Source of the DNA: Mucilaginibacter sp. OK098
GTDB taxonomy: Bacteria; Bacteroidota; Bacteroidia; Sphingobacteriales; Sphingobacteriaceae
DNA length: 64,000 nt
Direction of reading: 5' to 3'
Assembly: GCF_900142915.1 (NCBI RefSeq)
Contig: NZ_FRCM01000002.1
Coordinates: 62,001 to 126,000, forward strand
Below are positions 1 to 7,371 of the stretch, piece by piece; position 1 is the stretch's first letter, and every line of letters starts with the position of its first letter. A program made the position numbers and the translations under genes. The notes beneath the pieces are model-generated. The model was not told the origin of the DNA. It saw only the letters and a list, made by a program, of their open reading frames with translations, and made no database searches.

Positions 1-1
1 C

Positions 2-100
2 AGGTATAAAGAGCGCCCGCTGGTTGTAAAAGGCCCCGGCGCAGGTGCCGAAGTAACCGCCGCAGGCGTATTTGCTGATTTAATTAATGTGGGAGCGTAA
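2..100 (+). CDS. thrA: Bifunctional aspartokinase/homoserine dehydrogenase, C-terminal end (partial)
   Basis: Only the last 32 codons are present; the gene enters from the left edge. The reading frame ends ...[23 protein letters not shown].. before TAA, and the [14 protein letters not shown] pattern is the typical C-terminus of the homoserine dehydrogenase domain of ThrA. The enzyme would supply aspartyl phosphate and homoserine for threonine synthesis. The following genes, homoserine kinase and threonine synthase, complete the pathway in order, so this is a thrABC operon. Whether the aspartokinase half is fused cannot be seen here. Confidence 0.85.
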   Translation, partial: RYKERPLVVKGPGAGAEVTAAGVFADLINVGA

Positions 101-101
101 T

Positions 102-210
102 CCCCCGGCCCCCTAAAGGGGGAGTTTTTGAAGAACAAAATGGAAAATAATATACAAGAAGTAAAAAGCCCCGACGCTATTAAAGCCTCCCCTTTAGGGG
201 GTGGGGGGGG
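102..210. repeat. C/G-run inverted repeat spanning the thrA-thrB gap and the first thrB codons
   Basis: The left arm at 102-124 (CCCCCGGCCCCCTAAAGGGG and on) is nearly the reverse complement of 187-207 (CTCCCCTTTAGGGGGTGGGG and on). The right arm lies inside the thrB reading frame and encodes the residues ASPLGGGGG. It ends in a run of eight G at 203-210. The same kind of element (CCCCCT-AAA core) appears as a longer inverted repeat at 28959-29053, so this looks like a dispersed family that has invaded a coding start. Confidence 0.6.
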
Positions 211-1132
211 AATTCACGTCTTCGCCCCGGCAACCGTAGCCAATGTTGTTTGCGGCTTTGATGTGCTGGGCTTTGCCGTTAATGAGCCTGGTGATGAGGT
301 AATAATGCGAATGACCGGCAAACCAGGAATCACCATTAGTAAAATTACAGGTGATGACGGCAGGTTACCGCTTGACCCGGCTAAAAACACCGTAAGCGTA
401 AGCGTTCAGCACTATCTAAACAGTATCGGCCGTACCGATATTGGGTTGGATATTGAGCTGCACAAAAAGATGCCTATCGGCAGCGGACTTGGTTCAAGTT
501 CAGCAAGTACGGTAGCGGGTTTGTTTGCTATCAAGACTTTATTAGGCGATGATGCCGACCCGGCTAAGCTATTGCCCTTTGCCATGAAAGGTGAGGAAAT
601 GGCTTGCGGTCATGGTCATGCGGATAATGTTGCCCCTGCCCTTTTTGGTGGTTTTGTATTGGTACGGAGCTATGAGCCATTGGATATCATCAGGCTGCCA
701 CACCCGGAAGGATTGTATTGCGCCATAGTATTCCCTGATGTGGATGTACCTACCCGCGAGGCCAGGCAGATCATCCGTAAAAATATCCGGATGCAGGATG
801 CTGTAACCCAGTGGGGCAATATAGCAGGCCTGGTAAGTGGCTTGTTTATGAATGATATTGACCTGATAGGCCGCAGCATGAAAGATATTTTGGTTGAACC
901 CGTACGCTCCATGCTGATCCCTGATTTTTATAAAATGCGCGAAATGGCCATGGAACTGGGTGCGGTAAGTTTTGGCATCAGCGGTTCAGGACCTTCAGTT
1001 TTCGCCTTTACCCGAGACGAAGATACTGCCAACCGTATCACCCAAAAACTGCAGCAGCATTTAACAGGGATAAACATTGGCAGCAACACTTATGTATCAA
1101 CAATTAATGACAAAGGGCCGAGAGTTTTATGA
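140..1132 (+). CDS. thrB: Homoserine kinase
   Basis: GHMP-family kinase that phosphorylates homoserine to O-phosphohomoserine, the substrate of the next gene, thrC. The body begins IHVFAPATVANVVCGFDVLGFA, matching the family N-terminus. The ATP-binding GHMP motif PIGSGLGSSSAS is present, as is the C-terminal SFGISGSGPSVFAF motif. I chose the ATG at 140; an in-frame TTG lies at 128. Between the ATG and the conserved body there are about 24 extra residues (KSPDAIKASPLGGGGG), encoded by an inverted-repeat arm and a G8 run, and no ATG lies closer to the body. The extension is therefore either translated or the gene uses a rare start codon. Confidence 0.93.
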   Translation: MENNIQEVKSPDAIKASPLGGGGGIHVFAPATVANVVCGFDVLGFAVNEPGDEVIMRMTGKPGITISKITGDDGRLPLDPAKNTVSVSVQHYLNSIGRTDIGLDIELHKKMPIGSGLGSSSASTVAGLFAIKTLLGDDADPAKLLPFAMKGEEMACGHGHADNVAPALFGGFVLVRSYEPLDIIRLPHPEGLYCAIVFPDVDVPTREARQIIRKNIRMQDAVTQWGNIAGLVSGLFMNDIDLIGRSMKDILVEPVRSMLIPDFYKMREMAMELGAVSFGISGSGPSVFAFTRDEDTANRITQKLQQHLTGINIGSNTYVSTINDKGPRVL

Positions 1133-1166
1133 TGTGCGGATGTGCAAATATGTAGATGTGCGAATA
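1133..1166. repeat. G-word repeat, family GATGTGCGGATGTGC
   Basis: Directly after the thrB stop the sequence repeats GTGCGGATGTGC-type words with almost no C except inside TGC. The same family, in the complementary C-word form, lies at 19170-19262 and 31295-31345, and the G-form again at 31049-31160. Confidence 0.55.
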
Positions 1167-1174
1167 CCCCCAAG

Positions 1175-1322
1175 CGTCATTGCGAGGAACGAAGCAACCT
1201 CTGCGTAGGACAATCAACGAACCGCAATCTCGCAGGGACCTTACAGCCGCTGCCAGGTCTCCACACAACTAGTGGTTCATGATCTGCATAGTTCAGAGTT
1301 TGCTTCGTTCCTCGCAATGACG
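1175..1322. repeat. REP-like palindromic element with perfect 23-bp terminal arms
   Basis: The arm at 1175-1197 starts CGTCATTGCGAGGAACGAAG and the arm at 1300-1322 is its exact reverse complement; about 100 bases lie between. This GAGGAACGAAGCAA element is a REP/MITE-like intergenic repeat. A diverged copy is at 14038-14150. No transposase is nearby, so any mobilising enzyme would act in trans. It lies within the thr operon between thrB and thrC, where a strong RNA hairpin could reduce thrC expression. Confidence 0.7.
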
Positions 1323-1349
1323 GTAGAAATAATAAATAACTAATAAACA

Positions 1350-1379
1350 AAATCCGAAATCGAACATCCGAAATCCGAA
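1350..1379. repeat. C-word repeat, family ATCCGAAATCCGAA
   Basis: The words AAATCCGAAATCGAACATCCG run up to and include the A before the thrC start codon. The complementary G-form (GGATTTCGGAATTCGG) follows hpd at 11497, and another C-form lies at 51154-51185. Confidence 0.5.
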
Positions 1380-2690
1380 ATGAAATTATACAGTACCAAA
1401 AACCCATCTACCCGCGTATCATTTAAAGACGCGGTTTTTAACAGCATGCCGCAGGATAAAGGCCTTTATATGCCGGTTAATATCCCGCGCCTGGACGACA
1501 AATTTTTAAATAACCTTGATGGGTATACCCTGCCCGAAATTGCTTTCCACATTGCGCAACATTTAATTGGCGATGATATTCCTGCTTATGATCTGAAGGC
1601 GATTATTAAAGATGCCATCAACTTTTTAGCTCCTGTAGTTAAACTGGAAGAAAACATATTTGTGCTGGAGCTGTGGCATGGCCCATCTTTAGCGTTTAAA
1701 GACTTTGGCGCCCGTTTTATGAGCCGGGTAATGAGCTACTTTTTAGAGAAAGGCGAAAAGAAGCTGGACGTGCTGGTAGCAACATCCGGCGATACAGGCG
1801 GAGCAGTTGCACTTGGCTTTTTAGGCGTGCCAAACACCCGTGTTACTATTTTATATCCAAAAGACAAGGTAAGCGAGATCCAGGAATTACAGTTAACTAC
1901 CAACGGTCAAAATATCCGCGCTGTTGAAGTCGACGGTACTTTTGATGATTGCCAGGCACTGGTTAAACAAGCTTTTACTGATGCAGAGCTGAATGAAAAA
2001 TTCCGCCTTACGTCTGCTAATTCTATAAATATAGCAAGGCTCATCCCCCAAACATTTTATTACTTTAATGCCTACGCACAGCTGTTAAAGCAAGGCATCA
2101 GCAAAGTGATCTTCTCGGTACCAAGTGGCAATTTTGGCAATATCGGTGCAGGTCTATTAGCCTGGAAGATGGGTTTACCGGTTGAGCATTTTATAGCGGC
2201 AACCAATGCTAATGATACCGTGCCTGAATATTTAAAATCAGGCGTTTATCAACCCAAACCATCGGTGGCCACCCTCAGCAACGCCATGGATGTTGGCGAC
2301 CCAAGCAACTGGGTTCGGATTGCCGATTTATTTAAGGACGATATGGATGAGCTTAAAAACCTGGTTACAGGCTATCGTTATGATGATGACGAAACCCTTG
2401 CTGCAATAAAGTTCATTAATGATGATTATAACTATGTGGCTTGTCCGCATACTGCAATAGCATGGCAGGCTCTGCGCGACTGGCAGCAGGATAATTATAA
2501 ACCTGATACTGCAGGCGTATTTTTATCAACCGCCCATCCCTGCAAATTCCCGGATGTGTTCCCGGAAAGCATCGCGGCCAAAATTGATATACCTGAGCAG
2601 GTTGCAGATCTGCATAAAAAGGAAAAACAAGCCACTGTTTTAGGCAAGGATTTTGAAGGATTTAAAAGATATTTGTTGGAGAATGAATAA
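1380..2690 (+). CDS. thrC: Threonine synthase
   Basis: PLP-dependent beta/gamma-replacement enzyme converting O-phosphohomoserine to threonine, the last step of the pathway begun by thrA and thrB. The PLP lysine is in HGPSLAFKDFGARF (Lys107). The cofactor-binding glycine region is SGDTGGAVA, and the N-terminal YSTKNPSTRVSFKDAVFNSM segment is typical. At 436 aa it is full length for the bacterial class. The start follows a C-word repeat with no room for a conventional leader, so translation may depend on readthrough from thrB across the 1175-1322 palindrome. Confidence 0.95.
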   Translation: MKLYSTKNPSTRVSFKDAVFNSMPQDKGLYMPVNIPRLDDKFLNNLDGYTLPEIAFHIAQHLIGDDIPAYDLKAIIKDAINFLAPVVKLEENIFVLELWHGPSLAFKDFGARFMSRVMSYFLEKGEKKLDVLVATSGDTGGAVALGFLGVPNTRVTILYPKDKVSEIQELQLTTNGQNIRAVEVDGTFDDCQALVKQAFTDAELNEKFRLTSANSINIARLIPQTFYYFNAYAQLLKQGISKVIFSVPSGNFGNIGAGLLAWKMGLPVEHFIAATNANDTVPEYLKSGVYQPKPSVATLSNAMDVGDPSNWVRIADLFKDDMDELKNLVTGYRYDDDETLAAIKFINDDYNYVACPHTAIAWQALRDWQQDNYKPDTAGVFLSTAHPCKFPDVFPESIAAKIDIPEQVADLHKKEKQATVLGKDFEGFKRYLLENE

Positions 2691-2696
2691 ATAGCA

Positions 2697-3170
2697 GTGA
2701 AAATAACTATCCAAACGTCTCTTAATCCCGAACAAAAGGCTGCTGCTTTAAAAATGTGGAATACGGAGTATCCGGTTAAAATGCAAATTCCAGGCATGGA
2801 GGAATTTGACAAATTTTTAAATACACTAATCGACCCTAAATATTACCTGTTTATAGATGAGATGGACGGCATAGCGGGCTGGGCAGCGACATTGTCAGGG
2901 CCCGTACGAAGCTTCTTTATTATGCTAAGCGACGCATACCACAGAAAAGGGTATGGTACAATTTTACTAAATGAATTAAAAAAAGAAGGCCCACAACTTT
3001 TCGCCTGGGTCATCGACCATAATAATGACCTGAAATCTGATGGCCGGCCTTATCCATCGCCAATAGATTTCTATCTCAAAAACGAATTTACTGTTAATAA
3101 CGAATTGCGGATGGAAAATGAGCAAATATCGGCAGTGAATATTTTGTGGAATGCAGAAACCGGCCAATAG
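2697..3170 (+). CDS. GNAT-family acetyltransferase-like protein
   Basis: A 157-residue protein with a GTG start six bases after the thrC stop, so probably co-transcribed. The acetyl-CoA loop appears as HRKGYGTILLNELKKE (about residues 82-97). The preceding IAGWAATL and RSFFIMLS segments fit beta strands 4-5 of the GNAT fold, and the C-terminal PSPIDFYLKNEF resembles the terminal strand segment. Substrate unknown. A small GNAT after thrC has no obvious role in threonine synthesis. Confidence 0.7.
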   Translation: MKITIQTSLNPEQKAAALKMWNTEYPVKMQIPGMEEFDKFLNTLIDPKYYLFIDEMDGIAGWAATLSGPVRSFFIMLSDAYHRKGYGTILLNELKKEGPQLFAWVIDHNNDLKSDGRPYPSPIDFYLKNEFTVNNELRMENEQISAVNILWNAETGQ

Positions 3171-3192
3171 CATTTTTATTATTTTTACCCCC

Positions 3193-3798
3193 ATGATCAA
3201 CACCATCATCTTCGACCTTGGCGCAGTTTTAATTGACTGGAACCCGCACTACATGTACCGCACTATCTTCAACGATGAGGAAGAAATGAAAAACTTCCTT
3301 GCCACCGTTACCACCTCCGATTGGAACGAGGAGCAGGACGCAGGCCGGTCATTAGCTGAAGGCACCGAGATCCTGGTTAAACAATTCCCTGAACATGAGG
3401 AGAACATCCGCGCATTTTACACTCGTTGGGACGAAATGCTGGGCGAAGCTTTTCATGATACAGTTGAGATTTTTAAAGAGCTTAAAGAAAGCGGCAGATA
3501 CAAAATTTATGCGTTAACCAACTGGTCGGCAGAGACCTTTCCAGTTGCTTTGGAGCGGTTTGAGTTTTTGCACTGGTTTGATGGAATAGTAGTATCAGGC
3601 GCCGAAAAAATGCGTAAGCCTGCGCCGGAGTTTTACCAGGTTCTGTTAGATCGTCATGAAGTTAAGGCTGAAGAAGCTTTGTTTATTGATGATAATTACC
3701 GCAATATTTTAGCTGCGGAGAAGATGGGGATAAAATCGATACATTTTACATCGGCATCAGAGTTAAAGGAAAAGCTAACTGAACTGGAAGTTTTTTAA
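3193..3798 (+). CDS. HAD-superfamily hydrolase (YihX-like phosphatase)
   Basis: Probable cytosolic sugar-phosphate phosphatase. HAD motif I is IIFDLGAVLIDW with nucleophile Asp8; the D-L-G form is normal for the YihX-like group. Motif II is YALTNWSAETF, motif III the Lys in MRKPAPEF, and motif IV EALFIDDNYRNI. The cap region lies between about residues 20 and 85. I start at the ATG at 3193, because the 14 residues upstream would overlap the previous gene and precede motif I with unrelated sequence. It converges with the HxlR gene 25 bases downstream, with no visible hairpin between. Confidence 0.85.
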   Translation: MINTIIFDLGAVLIDWNPHYMYRTIFNDEEEMKNFLATVTTSDWNEEQDAGRSLAEGTEILVKQFPEHEENIRAFYTRWDEMLGEAFHDTVEIFKELKESGRYKIYALTNWSAETFPVALERFEFLHWFDGIVVSGAEKMRKPAPEFYQVLLDRHEVKAEEALFIDDNYRNILAAEKMGIKSIHFTSASELKEKLTELEVF

Positions 3799-3822
3799 TT
3801 CAAATCCACAAAACGCATATTC

Positions 3823-4176
3823 TTAAAACGACATCTGGGTTTCTGCAAAATCGCACAAAGTGCCTAGCAGAGCGCTTAACTCTTCGCCTTTTTTAGTAAG
3901 CGAATATTCCGTACGCGGTGGGTTACCGGGCAAATACAATTTATTGATCAGGTCTTGCTGCTCCAAAAGCTTTAAGCGGTCAGCCAAAATATGGTCGCTG
4001 ATATGTTCCAGGTCTTCCTTTAAAGCAGTAAACCGGTTATTGCCTTCTTCAATACTGAATAACACTTCAGTCATCCATCTTTTACTTAATAAATTTATTA
4101 GCTCATTAAGCGCGCACTTTTCTTCCAGGAACGATTGATTATAATAATTAGTGGAACTGAGTTTTCTTTCTGACAT
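3823..4176 (-). CDS. HxlR-family winged-helix transcriptional regulator
   Basis: A 117-residue MarR/HxlR-like regulator. The family signature is visible: a conserved Cys before the first helix (EEKCALNELINLLSKRW), then RFTALKEDLEHISDHILADRLKLLE as the recognition helix-turn-helix, and the wing PPRTEYSLTKKGEEL. The Cys may sense electrophiles, as in some HxlR proteins; that is inference. It is divergent from an aldo/keto reductase 160 bases away, a common pairing in which HxlR represses the oxidoreductase. Confidence 0.88.
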   Translation of the reverse strand: MSERKLSSTNYYNQSFLEEKCALNELINLLSKRWMTEVLFSIEEGNNRFTALKEDLEHISDHILADRLKLLEQQDLINKLYLPGNPPRTEYSLTKKGEELSALLGTLCDFAETQMSF

Positions 4177-4190
4177 AGCTAATTTTTTAA

Positions 4191-4220
4191 TGAGTTACTA
4201 ACAAAGCAGTGAGTTATTGA
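4191..4220. promoter_or_regulatory. Direct repeat TGAGTTAnT in the HxlR/aldo-keto reductase divergent promoter
   Basis: TGAGTTACTAA at 4191 is repeated as TGAGTTATTGA at 4210, a spacing of 19 bases or nearly two helical turns, just upstream of the regulator gene. This would suit a dimeric winged-helix operator controlling both divergent genes. Only sequence similarity supports it. Confidence 0.3.
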
Positions 4221-4335
4221 TCTCACCCGCCATTAGTTGTTTCTTTGTTGCCGTTATAACCAGATTATTATTGTGCTGGCATAAAACAATAGGGTTATTG
4301 TAAATAAACGAAAAATTCATTAAAAAAATACAATT

Positions 4336-5331
4336 ATGAAATACCGCAAAATTGCAAATACCGACCTGTCACTTTCAGAAGTAACTTTTGGCGCCTGGGC
4401 AGCCGGGGGCTGGATGTGGGGCGGTACTCAAGGCAGTGAAGCAATTGAAGCCATAAGGGCATCTTACTCTCTTGGTGTAACCTCTATTGATACCGCTCCA
4501 ATATATGGGCAAGGCACAAGCGAAGAAATTGTTGGGGAGGCTATTAAAGGGATTCCAAGAGACCGCTTTCAAATCCTTACCAAATATGGCATGCGCTGGG
4601 ATCTAAAAAAAGGCGACTTTGGCTTCAGCAGTAAAAACAATAGTGGCGATGACATTGACATTTACAAGTACGCAGGGAAAGAAAGCATCATAAAAGAATG
4701 TGAAGACAGCCTGAAAAGGCTGGGAACAGATTATATTGATCTGTACCAGATCCACTGGCCCGATTCAACAACGCCTATAGAAGAAAGCATGGAAGCTGTT
4801 GCCCGGCTTATTAAGCAGGGAAAAGTCAGGTATGCAGGGGTAAGCAATTATAATGCAAAACAATTGGCCGAAGCTGAGAAGTATGTTGATGTAGTTTCTA
4901 ACCAGGTTCCCTACAGCATGGTGAAACGTTCAATTGAAGAGGAATTAATTCCGTATTGCCTGCAAAACAACAAATCCATTTTAGCATACAGCCCTTTGGA
5001 ACGCGGGCTTTTAACAGGCAAAATGAAACCGGGATATAAATTTTCAAATGGCGATCATCGCAGCGAAATCTCGTTTTTTAAGGATGAAAATTTAAAACGG
5101 ACTAATGATTTCCTGTACCTTATTAAGCCCATTGCTGATGAAAAAAATCTTACAATCGGACAGTTGGTATTATTATGGACGCTTGCACAACCCGGAATAA
5201 CCATTGCCCTTGTTGGTGCCAGGAATAGCGAGCAAGCCATTGTAAATGCGAAAGCTATTGAAAGCAGCTTAAGCAGCGAAGAAGTAAGCCTGATTTCAGG
5301 GCACCTGGCCAACCTGCAATTGGTCTCATAA
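4336..5331 (+). CDS. Aldo/keto reductase
   Basis: NADPH-dependent TIM-barrel oxidoreductase of 331 residues. The catalytic tetrad is visible: Asp52 and Tyr57 in SIDTAPIYGQG, Lys83 in ILTKYG, and His in LYQIHWPDS. The NADP-binding segment ILAYSPLERGLLTGK and the C-terminal IALVGARNSEQ motif match the YdhF/Tas-like and potassium-channel-beta-like group. Physiological substrate unknown. It is probably repressed by the divergent HxlR protein and induced by reactive carbonyls; this is inferred from the arrangement. Confidence 0.9.
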   Translation: MKYRKIANTDLSLSEVTFGAWAAGGWMWGGTQGSEAIEAIRASYSLGVTSIDTAPIYGQGTSEEIVGEAIKGIPRDRFQILTKYGMRWDLKKGDFGFSSKNNSGDDIDIYKYAGKESIIKECEDSLKRLGTDYIDLYQIHWPDSTTPIEESMEAVARLIKQGKVRYAGVSNYNAKQLAEAEKYVDVVSNQVPYSMVKRSIEEELIPYCLQNNKSILAYSPLERGLLTGKMKPGYKFSNGDHRSEISFFKDENLKRTNDFLYLIKPIADEKNLTIGQLVLLWTLAQPGITIALVGARNSEQAIVNAKAIESSLSSEEVSLISGHLANLQLVS

Positions 5332-5368
5332 ATTCTTTTCTAAGTTTTTTCTTTTTTTGATTGTTTTA

Positions 5369-5411
5369 TAAAAGCAGGGCACTGACAATTCAGTACAGGT
5401 GCCCGCTTTTA
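5369..5411 (+). terminator. Hairpin terminator after the aldo/keto reductase
   Basis: Arms TAAAAGCAGGGCAC and GTGCCCGCTTTTA pair with one bulge, an inner ACTGA/TCAGT stem tops the hairpin, and the 3-prime arm ends in a T-run. Confidence 0.7.
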
Positions 5412-5476
5412 TTAATTTCATCGCCCTTTTTACCAGGTTAATTTATTATAACCTTTTGTTACCCATCATTTAATTT

Positions 5477-6445
5477 ATGAAACAACCACCTGCCGAAACA
5501 GATGATTTGCACCCGGTAATCTCAGAACTGCTGAAGACAAAATTTAATACCGAATACAGGATTCCGGCAGAGATCCACGCTTTTAGGCACATGATGGATG
5601 AATTTACACGTATCGCCTCATTTTCGGAAGTCGAGTCAATGTCGATCCATGAAATGAAATTTGCACCTGATGATTTACCGGAGTTTAAGATATTGATCTA
5701 CAATGCAGACCGCGATAACCTAAAACCGGTTCTAATCTATTTTCACGGGGGCAACTGGATAGCGGGGAGTCTAAATACGAGCGATTCTGTTTGCCGTACA
5801 CTTGCAGAGGGCAGCAACTATGTTGTTATATCAGTTGACTATGCGCTTGCCCCTGAACACAGCTTTCCGATACCTCTATACCAGGGACTTGAGGTTATTG
5901 ACTGGATTAAAAAACAGGGATTTTATTATGGTATTAATCGTCAAAAAATAGTTATTGGCGGCGATAATGCCGGGGGCAATATTGCCGCAGGTTTAATTCA
6001 CCTGGTAAGCCAAAGGAGAATACTTACCCTGCAGGGCCAGCTGTTGATCTGTCCTGCCTTGCATTATCGTTTTGATACACCATCTTATTGTGAATACGAA
6101 AAAGGGTATCTGACCTCCCTGGAGATAATCCAAAATAGCTATAAAGCCTATTTGGGGCCATATGCTAATGCGCATAGCGAATTTGCATCGCCGCTATTAA
6201 CCCGCAATGTAAGCCACGTACCACCAACCCTTATTTTCACAGCAGAATATGATCCATTACGCGATGAAGCCGAACTTTATGCAGACCGGTTAAAAAGGCA
6301 GGGCATTGCCGTAGTATTTAACCGGTATAAAAGCGTAACGCATAATTTCTGGCTGATGGATAGCATTTTGAACACAGCAAGGCAGGCGCAAAAAGAAGCG
6401 ATAGTATTTCTAAAAAAAATAAATGAAATGACCTATGCTGATTAA
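5477..6445 (+). CDS. HSL-family alpha/beta hydrolase with nucleophile Ser replaced by Asn
   Basis: A 322-residue cytosolic hormone-sensitive-lipase-type esterase fold. The oxyanion motif is YFHGGNW (His90-Gly92). The rest of the triad is intact: Asp259 in TAEYDPL and His289 in VTHNFW. The nucleophile elbow, normally GDSAGG, reads GGDNAGGN, so the catalytic Ser is Asn164 (codon AAT at 5966-5968), one transition from AGT Ser. As written the protein should lack esterase activity unless another residue substitutes. The reading frame is otherwise clean, so this is a pseudoenzyme, a recent mutation or a base error. Confidence 0.85.
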   Translation: MKQPPAETDDLHPVISELLKTKFNTEYRIPAEIHAFRHMMDEFTRIASFSEVESMSIHEMKFAPDDLPEFKILIYNADRDNLKPVLIYFHGGNWIAGSLNTSDSVCRTLAEGSNYVVISVDYALAPEHSFPIPLYQGLEVIDWIKKQGFYYGINRQKIVIGGDNAGGNIAAGLIHLVSQRRILTLQGQLLICPALHYRFDTPSYCEYEKGYLTSLEIIQNSYKAYLGPYANAHSEFASPLLTRNVSHVPPTLIFTAEYDPLRDEAELYADRLKRQGIAVVFNRYKSVTHNFWLMDSILNTARQAQKEAIVFLKKINEMTYAD

Positions 6446-6472
6446 GTATTTTAAATATTACCTATCGGCGGC

Positions 6473-7354
6473 TTATAAAGCTGTAACTAACAGCACCTTC
6501 CACGCCTCTTCAACTTTACCATCCTCAAGTAAACGCTTTGCTTTTAAATGTACTTGTGTCTGGCTATCCTCCCCATCAAACAATTCTTTTACGCCTGGTA
6601 ACTGCGCATAAGCCTCAATATCCATAGTTGTAGGTAAAGCTTCCACATTACCCAATTGACCTAAATTGTTTCCCGTAAGTATTTTAGAATTGCGAATGGC
6701 AAAAGGAATAGCATCTACGCCTATTCCTATATTTTTATTAGGCTTGGCAACGTTAAACAGGCTCTCAGTTGTAACCCGGCAATACCAGTCGCCACCCAGC
6801 CTGGCTACCAGGTCTATCTTTGCCTGGTCTATTTTTCCAGCGCTATCTAAAATAGCTTCATCAATATGGATCAGCTTTATTTCGGCTATCACCAAATTAC
6901 CGGCGCCGGCATGGTCACCTAAAGAAATAACATCCTTAACAATACATTCCAGCTGCACCCTGGCTTCTGTTACCCTTGGTGGTTTCACCAATTCAGACGG
7001 CAACATAGTTAAGCCCGATTTTACAAATTCGTTTACACCCTTACCATACTCCACACTTGATAACGATACCTGCTGAACTATATCATAATTCACGATATTG
7101 ATCACACACTCAGGAACTTCCAATATATTCTCCAGTGTATGCTTGGTAGTATTATCCCTTACCCTGCGCGACGGAGAAAAAACACAAACCGGCGGGTTTA
7201 CACTAAAAATATTAAAATAGCTGAACGGGCTAAGGTTGATATTACCCGCCAGGTCAATAGTAGAGGCCAGGCAAATTGGTCGCGGGGCAACAGCATAGTT
7301 CAGATATCCCTGGATTTCAACCGGCGACAGGTCGGATATTTTTATGGTCAGCAT
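6473..7354 (-). CDS. Flavin reductase-like (FMN-binding split barrel) protein
   Basis: A 293-residue protein with an N-terminal flavin-reductase-like domain: APRPICLASTIDLAGNINLSPFSYFNIFSVNPP is the family's flavin-binding core, followed by DNTTKHTLENI. Such proteins bind FMN or FAD and either reduce it or act as oxidoreductases. It lies 17 bases after the FAH gene on the same strand, so it is probably in the homogentisate operon, although it is not one of the canonical enzymes. The C-terminal 90 residues (from about NPNKNIGIG) lie beyond the core domain. Role in tyrosine breakdown unknown. Confidence 0.8.
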   Translation of the reverse strand: MLTIKISDLSPVEIQGYLNYAVAPRPICLASTIDLAGNINLSPFSYFNIFSVNPPVCVFSPSRRVRDNTTKHTLENILEVPECVINIVNYDIVQQVSLSSVEYGKGVNEFVKSGLTMLPSELVKPPRVTEARVQLECIVKDVISLGDHAGAGNLVIAEIKLIHIDEAILDSAGKIDQAKIDLVARLGGDWYCRVTTESLFNVAKPNKNIGIGVDAIPFAIRNSKILTGNNLGQLGNVEALPTTMDIEAYAQLPGVKELFDGEDSQTQVHLKAKRLLEDGKVEEAWKVLLVTAL

Positions 7355-7371
7355 AGTATAAACAGCCCCTG

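Noticed and set aside
1177..1407. Minus-strand frame between thrB and thrC
   Set aside because: Covers the REP-like element and runs into thrC antisense.
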